This document shows positions 17,487 to 25,609 of a stretch of 64,000 nucleotides of DNA, piece after piece. Origin of the DNA: JAHJQZ01 sp963675235 (GTDB lineage Bacteria > Pseudomonadota > Alphaproteobacteria > Rhizobiales > Devosiaceae); the NCBI GenBank assembly GCA_963675235.2, contig CAXXFU010000002.1, forward strand, positions 62,001-126,000. The letters are read 5' to 3'. Positions within the stretch are counted from its first letter, which is position 1; the number at the start of each line of letters is the position of its first letter. Below the pieces are notes generated by a model, which ran no database searches, had not been told where the DNA came from, and was given only the letters and a program-made list of their open reading frames with translations. Made by a program: the position numbers and the translations under genes.

Positions 17487-19013
17487 TCAGCTGGCTTCGT
17501 TGTAGATTTCGAGTTTGTTCTGCTTCTCGTGTACGGCGGCGATGGCATCCATGCAGCGGGCCCGCGGGAAGGTGGCGATGACTTCGGTGCCGAACCTCAG
17601 CTTGGAGAACAGGTCGAACCGGCCCTGGTGCAGTTCCATGATCTGCTGGACGATCGGCAGGCCAAGCCCGGCGCCCTGTTCCGCCGTTTTCTGGGCCAGC
17701 GAGCCCTGTCCGAACGAGGACAGCACCGTTTCGATCTCGTTTTCGGGGATGCCGGGGCCATTGTCCCGGACCGAGATGTACTGCCCGCCGTCGGAGGAGC
17801 GATCGACAACGAGCTGGATCTTGCCCGATTGCGGCGTGAACTTGATGGCGTTCGACATCAGGTTGAGCACGACCTGGCGCACGGCCCGCTCGTCGCCCCA
17901 GAGCTTCGGAACGTTCTCGCCGTAGCGCTCCGTGATCTCGATCGACTTGGCATTGGCGCGGATCTCGAGCATGCGCCGGCAGTCCTCGGTGATGTCGACC
18001 AGCGAGATCGCCTCTTCGTTGAGCTCGTACTTGCCGGCTTCAATCCGGGAGAGGTCCAGCAGCTCGTTGATCAGGTTCAAAAGATGCTGGCCGGAGGTGT
18101 GGATGTCGCCGGCGTATTCCTTGTACTGCGGCACCTGATGCGGGCCGAGCAACTCGGACTTGAGCACTTCGGAAAACCCGATGATGGCGTTGAGCGGCGT
18201 GCGCAACTCGTGGCTCATCGTGGCCAGGAAGCTCGATTTGGCGATGTTCGCACGCTCGGCCTGGCGTCGGGCCTCCTCGGACATGTTGCGCGCTTCCTCG
18301 AGTTCGAAGATCAGCGCGTCCTTTTCCGACTGATGCTTCAGCGTCTCGATGGCAGAGGCATTGAGCTGGCGGGCCAGGAAGAAGAAGAACACCTCGGCGC
18401 CGACGGCGATGGCCGCCATCGAGTAGGCCAGAGGCTGGTTGAGGGTGAGGAGCGCAACGGCGACGGCCAGCGTTGCAGGTGCCGTGCTGACAAGCGTCGC
18501 GCCCGGCAGCGAACGGGTCGACACGGTGTTTGCGGCCACGCCGATCAGCAGCAGCGCGAAGGTTATGACCGAAACATCTGCGCTCGCCGGCGTGAGAAGG
18601 AACAGAACCAGCAGCGTCCAGCTGAGGCCGAAGATGGACTCGGCGACAACGAAGGTCGTTGTCCAGCGCTTGGCGTCGAAATTCTCGTGCTGGAGCGTAA
18701 CGAAGCGCCGGCACAGGAGCACGACGAGCGTATTGGTCGCGGCGACAGAGCCGGCCCAGATCAACGCTGTAACCGGCGGCACCCAGACCGAAGCGAACAT
18801 CGCCAGGATCGCCATCAGCAGCGGCAGGGCCCAGCCCGCCGACAGGCGCGAAGAGGCGTATTCCTGCAAAAGTTCGAAATCGAATGAGGACCGCGTGCCA
18901 CTGGCGGAAGTCAGGCGCTGGCGCGCATCAAAAACAGCCCGCTGAACGTTGCGTTTGTTCAGCCGGCTCTTCTGGGCGTTCTCGTTGGAAATATCTGCCA
19001 AACTACGCGGCAT
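17487..19013 (-). CDS. Orphan membrane sensor histidine kinase
   Basis: A 508-residue hybridless sensor kinase. After about 60 polar residues come roughly six membrane segments (residues 60-220) with no obvious periplasmic sensor domain, so a membrane-borne signal is likely. A short coiled-coil-like linker (EKDALIFELEEARNMSEEAR) leads to the HisKA domain with phospho-accepting His268 in FLATMSHELRTPLNAIIGFS, and then the ATPase domain with N-box NLMSNAIKF, G1 DNGPGIPE and G2 GAGLGLPIV. The kinase core resembles the DivJ/PleC/PdhS-type kinases of alphaproteobacterial cell-cycle control, but that is only similarity in this domain. No response regulator gene is nearby. The ATG at 19013 has GTGAAGG upstream; the frame stays open further but would run into the divergent Lrp gene. 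Confidence 0.87.
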   Translation of the reverse strand: MPRSLADISNENAQKSRLNKRNVQRAVFDARQRLTSASGTRSSFDFELLQEYASSRLSAGWALPLLMAILAMFASVWVPPVTALIWAGSVAATNTLVVLLCRRFVTLQHENFDAKRWTTTFVVAESIFGLSWTLLVLFLLTPASADVSVITFALLLIGVAANTVSTRSLPGATLVSTAPATLAVAVALLTLNQPLAYSMAAIAVGAEVFFFFLARQLNASAIETLKHQSEKDALIFELEEARNMSEEARRQAERANIAKSSFLATMSHELRTPLNAIIGFSEVLKSELLGPHQVPQYKEYAGDIHTSGQHLLNLINELLDLSRIEAGKYELNEEAISLVDITEDCRRMLEIRANAKSIEITERYGENVPKLWGDERAVRQVVLNLMSNAIKFTPQSGKIQLVVDRSSDGGQYISVRDNGPGIPENEIETVLSSFGQGSLAQKTAEQGAGLGLPIVQQIMELHQGRFDLFSKLRFGTEVIATFPRARCMDAIAAVHEKQNKLEIYNEAS

Positions 19014-19244
19014 GCCTTCACTCACGCGGCGCGGAAAACCAGTAGACGTGCGCCGCCTAGAGCCTAGATGCACGTGGTTAATAGCTCGTTGCCCCGCAGG
19101 GAAATCCTCACCTGAAATGCAACCTTCCATCAGCGTTGACATGTGGAACAATGTTGCGTTGAATACGGAGTTTCGTGCAGTGTCTTTCTGGGTGCGTGCG
19201 AGGCGGGCGCGTGCATTGGAATGTTTATCTAAGGGGGCCCAGAC

Positions 19245-19721
19245 GTGGCGCTGGACAAGATCGACCGGAAAATCCTTTCCATTCTGCAACGAGACACGAC
19301 GCTCCCCGTCGCTGAAATCGGCAAGAAAGTTGGACTTTCGACGACACCGTGCTGGCGCCGCATCCAGAAAATGGAGGAGGACGGCGTCATCCGACGCCGG
19401 GTGGCGCTGCTCAATCCGGCCAAGGTCAATGCCGGCGTCACGGTGTTTGTCGCCATCAGGACCAACGAGCACAGCGATGCGTGGATGCGCAAATTCTCCG
19501 CCGTGGTCGACGACTGTCCGGAGGTGGTGGAGTTCTACCGCATGAGCGGGGAGGTGGATTACCTGTTGCGTGTCGCGGTTCCGGATATCACGGCCTATGA
19601 CGTTTTCTACAAGAAGCTGATTTCCAAGATCGCCCTGACCGATGTCAGTTCGTCTTTCGCCATGCACCAGATGAAATACACCACCGAACTGCCGCTGGAG
19701 TACATTTCGGTCGAGGAGTGA
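19245..19721 (+). CDS. Lrp/AsnC family transcriptional regulator
   Basis: A 158-residue regulator. The N-terminal winged helix-turn-helix reads LDKIDRKILSILQRD ... EIGKKVGLSTTPCWRRIQKM, followed by the RAM ligand-binding domain (CPEVVEFYRMSGEVDYLLRV). The start is GTG at 19245 with AAGGGGG upstream, which gives the normal family N-terminus. Lrp proteins respond to amino acids and often control the divergent neighbour, here the histidine kinase, or themselves. The 231-base divergent region is the natural place for its operator. Which amino acid it senses cannot be told. Confidence 0.93.
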   Translation: MALDKIDRKILSILQRDTTLPVAEIGKKVGLSTTPCWRRIQKMEEDGVIRRRVALLNPAKVNAGVTVFVAIRTNEHSDAWMRKFSAVVDDCPEVVEFYRMSGEVDYLLRVAVPDITAYDVFYKKLISKIALTDVSSSFAMHQMKYTTELPLEYISVEE

Positions 19722-19743
19722 GATCCGGCGCGGCCAGCCACGC

Positions 19744-19788
19744 AAAATCGCTCCGGTGGATCGATTTTGATATCGAACGTCCGGAGCG
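19744..19788 (-). terminator. Probable terminator downstream of moaA
   Basis: CGCTCCGG (19749-19756) and CCGGAGCG (19781-19788) are perfect 8-bp arms around a loop that contains a smaller TCGAT/ATCGA stem. Read on the minus strand the stem is followed by ATTTTGCG, a short T-run. It lies 85 bases past the moaA stop. Confidence 0.45.
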
Positions 19789-19849
19789 CCATGCGCGAGG
19801 GCCGGGGCCGGCAGGATCGAACGCCCGGAGCGCACTGCGAGGGCCGGGG
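19772..19849. repeat. Two-copy imperfect direct repeat (REP-like)
   Basis: A roughly 35-base unit occurs twice in tandem: ATCGAACGTCCGGAGCGC plus a GAGGGCCGGGG end (about 19772-19807), and ATCGAACGCCCGGAGCGC plus the same end (about 19817-19850). It sits in the convergent space between lrp and moaA and partly overlaps the moaA terminator hairpin. It resembles the GC-rich extragenic repeats common in this order; no coding function. Confidence 0.55.
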
Positions 19850-19872
19850 AGCCGCGATCCAGGCGCTTCCGC

Positions 19873-20889
19873 CTATCCCCCTGTCACCGACATGTGACGA
19901 CCGGGATTCCCGCCCATGCCGGTGCGGCCGACATGGAAATCGTGCCCGCTCGGCTTGATGATCATGGCATGGTCGAGCGCCGCGTCGACACCGGCAAGGC
20001 CATTGTCGCGATAGGCGCTGCGCAGATCGACATGGTCCTCCTGGCCGAGGCACAAGTAGAGCTTGCCGGTAGCGGTCAGGCGGACGCGGTTGCAGCTTTC
20101 GCAGAAATTGTGGCTGAGCGGCGTGATAAAGCCGAGCCGTCCCCCGGTTTCGGCGACCGAGAAATAGCGCGCCGGTCCGCCGGTGCCTTTGGCGAGGCGT
20201 TCGAGGGTGAACCGGGAAGCCAGGCGGTCGCGCACTTCGGTCAGTGGCAGGTGCGCGGCCATGCGGTCCATGCCGGTTTCTCCGAGCGGCATGGCTTCGA
20301 TAAGGGTCAGGTCGTGGCCGTTTTGATGGGTCCAGACGAGCATGTCGGCGATCTCGTCTTCATTGATCCCTGCCAGTGCCACCATGTTGATCTTGACCGA
20401 CAAGCCCGCTTCCGTCGCCGCCGCAATGCCCTTGAGGACCTGATCGAGCCGCCCGCGCCGCGTGATGGCGGCAAAGCGCTCCGGGTCGCGGCTGTCGAGC
20501 GAAACGTTGACGCGCCTGATGCCGGCGGCGACGAGGGCGTTGGCGTTTTCCGCAAGGCGGCTGGCGTTGGTGGTCAGCGTCAATTCATCGAGTCCCGCGC
20601 CAACGTGCCGGCCGAGCGCGGCGATCAGGTCCATGATATCGCGGCGGACAAGGGGTTCGCCGCCGGTCAGGCGCAGTTTCCTGACGCCACGCCGCATGAA
20701 CGCGAGGGCAATGGCCTCGAGTTCTTCGTAGCTGAGGATCTCGCGCTTGGGCAGGAACTGCATGCGTTCCGACATGCAATAGGTGCAGCGGAAATCGCAA
20801 CGGTCGGTCACCGACATCCTGAGATAGGTGACGTGCCGGCCATAGCTGTCGACGAGAGGCGTGCCGGAACTGGTGTTTGTCGAAATCAT
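19873..20889 (-). CDS. moaA: GTP 3',8-cyclase MoaA
   Basis: A 338-residue radical SAM enzyme that converts GTP to 3',8-cyclo-GTP, the first committed step of molybdenum cofactor synthesis. The radical SAM cluster cysteines are Cys31, Cys35 and Cys38 (CDFRCTYC), and the second cluster is in the C-terminal FCESCNRVRL ... LYLCLG. LRLTGGEPL binds SAM. The protein ends in Gly-Gly, which MoaA needs. No other moa genes are adjacent. It is separated from the upstream L,D-transpeptidase by a terminator, so it has its own promoter within the roughly 75 bases before its start. Confidence 0.96.
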   Translation of the reverse strand: MISTNTSSGTPLVDSYGRHVTYLRMSVTDRCDFRCTYCMSERMQFLPKREILSYEELEAIALAFMRRGVRKLRLTGGEPLVRRDIMDLIAALGRHVGAGLDELTLTTNASRLAENANALVAAGIRRVNVSLDSRDPERFAAITRRGRLDQVLKGIAAATEAGLSVKINMVALAGINEDEIADMLVWTHQNGHDLTLIEAMPLGETGMDRMAAHLPLTEVRDRLASRFTLERLAKGTGGPARYFSVAETGGRLGFITPLSHNFCESCNRVRLTATGKLYLCLGQEDHVDLRSAYRDNGLAGVDAALDHAMIIKPSGHDFHVGRTGMGGNPGRHMSVTGG

Positions 20890-20964
20890 GTGCCGAACAT
20901 AGTGACGCCAGTGGCATCGGCATAGATCGATGCGGCGCGCAATCGCTCACAATCGAGCGAACAC

Positions 20965-20991
20965 AAAAAGGGCCGGCACTTGGCCGGCCCT
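20965..20991 (-). terminator. Rho-independent terminator of the L,D-transpeptidase gene
   Basis: Perfect 9-bp arms AGGGCCGGC (20969-20977) and GCCGGCCCT (20983-20991) surround a 5-base loop. On the minus strand the stem is followed by TTTTT (complement of 20965-20969). It is 27 bases past the stop. Confidence 0.85.
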
Positions 20992-21017
20992 GAAAACAAC
21001 GTGTACCACCAAGACGT

Positions 21018-21620
21018 CTAGCGGTTGACGACCACCCGTGAGCCGACCTTGACGCGGTCGTAAAGGTCGATGATGTCCTCGTTGGTCAGCCGGATGCAGC
21101 CCGAGGAGACGGCCTGGCCGATCGTCCAGGGTTCCGACGTGCCGTGCAGGCGATATAGCGTCGAGCCGATGTAGAGGGCGCGGGCGCCGAGCGGATTGTT
21201 CGGGCCGCCTTCCATATAGGCCGGCAGGCCGGGAACGCGCTTGCGCATTGCCGGCGGCGGCGTCCAGCCCGGCCATTCGGCCTTGCGCGTGATCGTGTGC
21301 GAACCGGACCAGCGGAAGCCGTCACGACCGACGCCGATGCCGTATTTGACCGCCTTGCCGTCGTCGAGAACGAAATAGAGCCGACGTTCGGACGTTTCGA
21401 CGATGATCGTGCCTGGCCTGGCCTTGGTGTCGTAGTCGACGATCTTGCGCTGGATCGAACTGCCCCGCGTGGAATTGCCTGGTGACAACCCGGCGTTGCC
21501 GCCTTCGACCCACCTGTCAACCTCAGGCACGTAAATCAACGCGGCAAAGGCCTGCGTGACCGTTGCAAGGCCAATGAGCATAGCGATCGCTAGCGCAAAT
21601 AACTGCCTAATTGCCTTCAT
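21018..21620 (-). CDS. L,D-transpeptidase (YkuD domain)
   Basis: A 200-residue secreted enzyme that makes 3-3 peptidoglycan crosslinks or attaches proteins to the wall. A signal peptide occupies the first 26 or so residues (LFALAIAMLIGLATVTQAFA). The YkuD active-site block is complete: IYIGSTLYRLHGT-type His, then GQAVSSGCIRLTNEDIIDLY with the catalytic Cys, and a C-terminal VKVGSRVVV. The early SERRLYFVLDDGKAVKYGIGVG block is the domain start. It is a single gene ending in its own terminator, and faces rpiA across a 220-base divergent region that has a perfect palindrome. Confidence 0.94.
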   Translation of the reverse strand: MKAIRQLFALAIAMLIGLATVTQAFAALIYVPEVDRWVEGGNAGLSPGNSTRGSSIQRKIVDYDTKARPGTIIVETSERRLYFVLDDGKAVKYGIGVGRDGFRWSGSHTITRKAEWPGWTPPPAMRKRVPGLPAYMEGGPNNPLGARALYIGSTLYRLHGTSEPWTIGQAVSSGCIRLTNEDIIDLYDRVKVGSRVVVNR

Positions 21621-21726
21621 ATTTGTAGTTCCCCTGATTCCGCTGCTGCGAATCCGCCCTTGCCAAGCGGTATCGTGCGTGAATATGCGTTTCGCAGACG
21701 CTTGAAAAGACCCGCTCTGCGCTAAC

Positions 21727-21743
21727 GTTCACAGTTTGTGAAC
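21727..21743. promoter_or_regulatory. Perfect palindrome between ldt and rpiA, candidate operator
   Basis: GTTCACA (21727-21733), spacer GTT, TGTGAAC (21737-21743): a 7-bp perfect inverted repeat with a 3-bp spacer in the divergent control region, about 107 bases before each start codon. This size and symmetry suit a dimeric regulator; which one is unknown. Confidence 0.4.
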
Positions 21744-21840
21744 CACAAATATTAATGTGTTGCAAACCCGTGTCGATTGCGCTTCACAGAGCCGTGAACT
21801 GCGCCGGAGAGTGCCGAAGCGCATGAGGGGAGGCAACCAG

Positions 21841-22533
21841 ATGCAGGATGCGGACAAACGCCTGGCCGCAGAAGCGGTTATCGACGAGGTCAGACCCGGG
21901 ATGAAGCTCGGGCTCGGAACCGGGTCGACGGCGAAGCACTTCGTTGACCTTGTTGGAGAAAAAGTGGCCGCGGGGCTGGAGTGCATCTGTGTCGCCACCT
22001 CCGTTGCCACCGAGGAACAGGCGCGGCGCCTGAGCATCCCTATTGCCGAGCTCGACGAAGTGGGCACGCTCGACCTGACCGTTGACGGGGCCGACGAAGT
22101 CGATCCCGAACTCAATCTCATCAAGGGTGGTGGCGGCGCGCTGTTGCGAGAAAAGATCGTCGCCGCCGCGTCGCGTCGCATGGTGGTGATCGCCGACGCT
22201 TCGAAACAGGTGAGCGTGCTCGGCTGTTTCCCGCTGCCGATCGAGATCAATCCTTTCGCTGCTGCGACGACGACGCGCGCCGTTGAGGCCGTGGCGAGGC
22301 GATTCGGCTGCACGGGCGAGATCACCCAGCGGCTCAAACCGGACGGCAACGTCTTCATTACCGATGGCGGTCATTTCATTCTCGATGCGTCTTTTGGCCG
22401 TATTTCCGAGCCACAAGCACTTTCGAGCGCCCTGCTCGAGATTCCGGGCCTGGTTCAGCACGGTCTGTTCCTCGGGATGTGCAAGGCCGCCTATTTTGCC
22501 GACAACGGCACAATCACAAAGCTCGGCGCCTGA
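21841..22533 (+). CDS. rpiA: Ribose-5-phosphate isomerase A
   Basis: A 230-residue enzyme interconverting ribose-5-phosphate and ribulose-5-phosphate in the pentose phosphate pathway. Family motifs: GLGTGSTAKHFVDL near residue 28, TVDGADEVDPELNLIKGGGGALLREKI near residues 80-106, and the catalytic Asp/Glu/Lys set is within these blocks. The ATG at 21841 follows GAGGGGAGG at a good distance and gives the usual family length. It is followed 30 bases later by a DUF2059 gene, with a terminator after that, so the pair forms an operon. In this order rpiA, DUF2059 and gor are often neighbours, which fits here except for the YitT gene between. Confidence 0.96.
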   Translation: MQDADKRLAAEAVIDEVRPGMKLGLGTGSTAKHFVDLVGEKVAAGLECICVATSVATEEQARRLSIPIAELDEVGTLDLTVDGADEVDPELNLIKGGGGALLREKIVAAASRRMVVIADASKQVSVLGCFPLPIEINPFAAATTTRAVEAVARRFGCTGEITQRLKPDGNVFITDGGHFILDASFGRISEPQALSSALLEIPGLVQHGLFLGMCKAAYFADNGTITKLGA

Positions 22534-22563
22534 CCGGCGCCAGAAACTGGAGGTTTCTCCGCG

Positions 22564-23085
22564 ATGTTCGCTTCTCTTCGCCTCGCAAGGCAGCGTTTTG
22601 CCGCCCTCGTTTTCGCCCTCGTGATCGCTGGCGGAATGGTGCCGCTCGCCGCTTCGGCGCAGGAACTGTCGCCCGATCACATTGCGGTGGCGCGCAAATA
22701 TGTCGATCTCAGCTACAAGATCACGACATTCGAGCAGACGCTGATACAAACCGGCATCCAGGTTTCGGACCAGATTCTCAAGCAGGACCCCAGTCTTGAG
22801 GAAGAGTCCAACAAGGCTATCGGCGACGCCATCGCCTATTTCGCCAAGCAGAAGGACGAGGTGCTCAATCAGTTTGCCCGCGTCTATGCATTGCGGTTCT
22901 CGATGGACGAGCTCAAGGAGATGAACGCGTTCTACGAAACCCCGACCGGCCAGAAGCTTGCGGGGATGCAGTCGAAGATCGACCAGGATATCGTCAGGCT
23001 CTTTCAGCTCTATGCGCAGAACATGAGCACCGAGTTCTATGCGCGGGTTCGTGCCGACCTTGTCGCCGGTGGCGCCAAGCTCTAG
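22564..23085 (+). CDS. DUF2059 domain-containing secreted protein
   Basis: A 173-residue exported helical protein. A signal peptide covers residues 1-36 (FAALVFALVIAGGMVPLAASAQ). The mature part is predicted all-helical and contains the DUF2059 pattern FSMDELKEMNAFYETPTGQKLAGMQSKI. CTGGAGG precedes the ATG. The gene is cotranscribed with rpiA and ends at a terminator. The family's function is unknown and nothing in the sequence suggests catalysis. Confidence 0.88.
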   Translation: MFASLRLARQRFAALVFALVIAGGMVPLAASAQELSPDHIAVARKYVDLSYKITTFEQTLIQTGIQVSDQILKQDPSLEEESNKAIGDAIAYFAKQKDEVLNQFARVYALRFSMDELKEMNAFYETPTGQKLAGMQSKIDQDIVRLFQLYAQNMSTEFYARVRADLVAGGAKL

Positions 23086-23112
23086 GCACTGGTGGCCAGA
23101 GCGGATCGTGAC

Positions 23113-23142
23113 AAAGGCGCGGCCGCAAGGCTGCGCCTTTTG
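23113..23142 (+). terminator. Rho-independent terminator of rpiA-DUF2059
   Basis: AAAGGCGCGGCC (23113-23124) pairs with GGCTGCGCCTTT (23129-23140) around a GCAA tetraloop, 12 bp with one G-U wobble, followed by T residues. Confidence 0.8.
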
Positions 23143-23189
23143 CTCGCCTGCCGGCGAAGGTGCAGTGCGTGTTCGTCGGAATGCCCCCG

Positions 23190-23807
23190 TCAGGTCGCGA
23201 CGTAGCGGTCGCGACGATGGTTGATGGCGATGACCAGATCGAGCACGGCGGCGCCGAGAACCGAGAGTGCCACGGTGATGGGATCGCGCAGCAGCAATGC
23301 AGCGGCGAACAGCGCGGCGTCGAAGAGCAACTGGGTATAGCCGGCACGGAAACCGGTCTTGTCCTGCAGATACAGGGCCACGATGCCGATGCCGCCAAGA
23401 CTGGCGCCGTGGCGGAACAGGGCGAGCAGGGCAGTGCCGGTAATGGCGCCGGTCAGGATGGCGCCGACGACGGGGTTGATCCACTCGAACACCACCCAGA
23501 TCGGCATGTAGAGTGTCAGAACCGAGACCAGGGCGACGGAGATGAAGCTCTTGATGACGAAGGTCAGGCCGAGCCGGCGATAGCCGAACCAGTAGAAGGG
23601 CAGGTTGATGACAAAGAACACTGCCCCGAAGCTCCAGCCGGTCGCATAGGAGATCAGGACCGCCAGCCCCGCCGTCTGACCGGTCACCAATCCGAGATGG
23701 GTCAGGATCAACAGGCCGAATGACGCCGTCAGCGTGCCGAAGGCAATGCCCTGGGCATCCTCGATGAGGGTGTGACGGACGGGTTCGGCGGCAATGGGTT
23801 CGCTCAT
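23190..23807 (-). CDS. YitT family membrane protein
   Basis: A 205-residue inner-membrane protein with five to six hydrophobic segments. The N-terminal block LIEDAQGIAFGTLTASFGLLILTHLG and the GLVTGQTAGLAVLISYATGW segment match the YitT/DUF161 family, as does GASLGGIGIVALYLQDKTGF near residue 145. Longer Gram-positive members carry an extra C-terminal DUF2179 domain that is absent here. Some relatives are discussed as small-molecule permeases, but the substrate is not known. It converges with the rpiA operon and diverges from gor. Confidence 0.85.
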   Translation of the reverse strand: MSEPIAAEPVRHTLIEDAQGIAFGTLTASFGLLILTHLGLVTGQTAGLAVLISYATGWSFGAVFFVINLPFYWFGYRRLGLTFVIKSFISVALVSVLTLYMPIWVVFEWINPVVGAILTGAITGTALLALFRHGASLGGIGIVALYLQDKTGFRAGYTQLLFDAALFAAALLLRDPITVALSVLGAAVLDLVIAINHRRDRYVAT

Positions 23808-24002
23808 GGCCGGCTTGTCTCACACAGCCGCCAGCCCGGCAAGCCGCACCATCGCCGCAACGACAAGGTCCGGAAATGGGCTTGCCGGCCTCGTGAACGA
23901 ACGCGAGTTCTCGCAACTATCCCGCATTTGTGAGGAAGCTCGCGGCTTGTTTCGCATGCGCTTTTGTGCTTTCCGCAGTGTCCCAACAAAGAGGTGACCG
24001 AC

Positions 24003-25373
24003 ATGTACGATCTCATCGTGATCGGCGGCGGCTCGGGCGGTGTCCGGGCGGCGCGCATGGCTGCGTCCTATGGCGCAAAGGTGGCGATTGTCGAGGAGTA
24101 CCGCTATGGCGGCACCTGCGTCATTCGCGGCTGCGTGCCCAAGAAGCATTTCGTCCACGCATCGCGCTTCCCGGAACTGTTCGAGGTGGCGCCGGCCTAT
24201 GGCTGGACCATCGATGCCAGGTTTGACTGGCCGACGCTCAAGTCCAACAAAGATAGGGAGATCGCCCGACTCGAAGGCATCTACGGCAACCTTCTGGGCA
24301 ATGCCGGCGTCGAGATCTTCAAGGATCGCGGCGAAGTCACCGGACCCAACAGCGTGCGCCTGGTGAAGACCGAACGCACGCTCGAAACCCGCTACATTCT
24401 CGTCGCCACCGGCGACTATCCGATGAAGCCAGACATCCCCGGCGCCGAACTCGGCATCACCTCGAACGAGGCGTTCGACCTGAAGGCACTGCCCGGCTCG
24501 ATCCTTATCGAGGGGGCGGGCTATGTCGCGGTCGAATTCGCCGGCATCTTTGCCGGGCTCGGGGTCAAGACGACCTTGTGCTATCGCCGCGACAATGTCC
24601 TTCGAGGCTTCGATCCTGACCTCAGGAAGGACCTGCACGAGGCCATGGCGCGGCGCGGCGTCATGTTCCGCTTCGAAACCACCATCGACCGGCTGGCCCA
24701 CGGCGAGCACGGCATCAGGGCAACCTTCCATTCGGGCGACAGCGAGATTTTCGGTGCGGTGATGTTCGCCACCGGCCGCTGGCCGGCGACGCGCAACATG
24801 GGGCTCGAAGCGGTCGGCGTAATGATGAACGACAAGGGCGTCATCGATGTCGACGCCTATTCGCAGACCTCGGTTCCCTCGATCTATGCGGTTGGCGATG
24901 TGACCGGCCGGGCGGAACTGACGCCGGTCGCCATTCGCGAAGGCGCCGCCTTCGCAGAGACCGTTTTCCACGACAACCCGACAGCTGTCGATCATTCGCT
25001 GATCCCGACGGCGGTGTTCTCCGAACCGGAAATCGGCACTGTCGGCATGCCCGAGGACGAGGCCGCCGCCAAGATCGGGGATATCGATGTCTGGGTGACG
25101 CGCTTCCGCCCGCTGACCAATACGCTCAGCGACAAGCCCGACAAGATGATGTTCAAGCTCATCACCGAGAAGGACGGCGGCAAGGTTGTCGGGGTCCACA
25201 TTCTCGGTCAGGGCGCCGCCGAAATGATCCAGATCGTCGCCATTCCGATGGCGATGGGCGCCACCAAGGCCGATTTCGACCGCGCCATCGCCGTCCACCC
25301 GACGGCGGCCGAGGAACTGGTGACCTTCAAGGCGCCGAGCTACGTCTATCGCGGCGGGGTGAAAAAGGGCTGA
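24003..25373 (+). CDS. gor: Glutathione-disulfide reductase
   Basis: A 456-residue FAD- and NADPH-dependent enzyme that keeps glutathione reduced. FAD motif IGGGSGGVRAARMA at residues 7-20, redox pair Cys39 and Cys44 (GGTCVIRGCVPKK), NADPH-binding GAGYVAVEFAGIFAGLG near residue 178 with YRRDNVLRGFD after it, whose arginines favour NADPH, and the second FAD block IYAVGDVTGRAELTPVA near residue 300. The C-terminal His-Glu pair is in HPTAAEELVT. The ATG at 24003 follows AAAGAGGTG. Other glutathione-linked genes in this window are the Atm1-type exporter and four GFA paralogues. Confidence 0.95.
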   Translation: MYDLIVIGGGSGGVRAARMAASYGAKVAIVEEYRYGGTCVIRGCVPKKHFVHASRFPELFEVAPAYGWTIDARFDWPTLKSNKDREIARLEGIYGNLLGNAGVEIFKDRGEVTGPNSVRLVKTERTLETRYILVATGDYPMKPDIPGAELGITSNEAFDLKALPGSILIEGAGYVAVEFAGIFAGLGVKTTLCYRRDNVLRGFDPDLRKDLHEAMARRGVMFRFETTIDRLAHGEHGIRATFHSGDSEIFGAVMFATGRWPATRNMGLEAVGVMMNDKGVIDVDAYSQTSVPSIYAVGDVTGRAELTPVAIREGAAFAETVFHDNPTAVDHSLIPTAVFSEPEIGTVGMPEDEAAAKIGDIDVWVTRFRPLTNTLSDKPDKMMFKLITEKDGGKVVGVHILGQGAAEMIQIVAIPMAMGATKADFDRAIAVHPTAAEELVTFKAPSYVYRGGVKKG

Positions 25374-25412
25374 GCGGCTTGTAGGTCGTGGCCACGAATG
25401 CTCCGCTTCGTC

Positions 25413-25487
25413 ATTCCCGTGACAACGGGAATCTGGATGCGCGCACTCTTGCGCCGCGGACGCGGCGCTACTTGATCCCTGATCAGG
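25413..25487. repeat. Mosaic extragenic repeat with three palindromes
   Basis: Three inverted repeats stand in a row in the 236-base gap before the DAHP synthase gene: ATTCCCGT-gaca-ACGGGAAT (25413-25432), GCGCCGCG-ga-CGCGGCGC (about 25451-25468), and CCTGATCAGG (25478-25487). The conceptual peptide of the minus strand (VVPDLIRDQ ... QIPVVTGMTK) is the one produced by short interspersed repeats seen in many alphaproteobacterial genomes. Non-coding. Confidence 0.65.
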
Positions 25488-25609
25488 TCGGGGACGACAA
25501 AGGTGCCCGATAACGCTTCTCTGCCAAATCGCTTGGCACATTCGCCTCGGCTTGGTAGACCGCCCGCGACAGGCGGAGGTGGTTCCGCCGGCAAGAGCGA
25601 CATGAACCG

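Noticed and set aside
19014..19835. Extension of the histidine kinase frame to 19835
   Set aside because: It would run through the divergent Lrp gene on the opposite strand; the added residues resemble no sensor domain.
21784..23916. 710-codon minus-strand open frame across rpiA, DUF2059 and YitT
   Set aside because: It covers three well-supported genes in other frames; long stop-free shadows are expected at this GC content and it has no recognisable domain.
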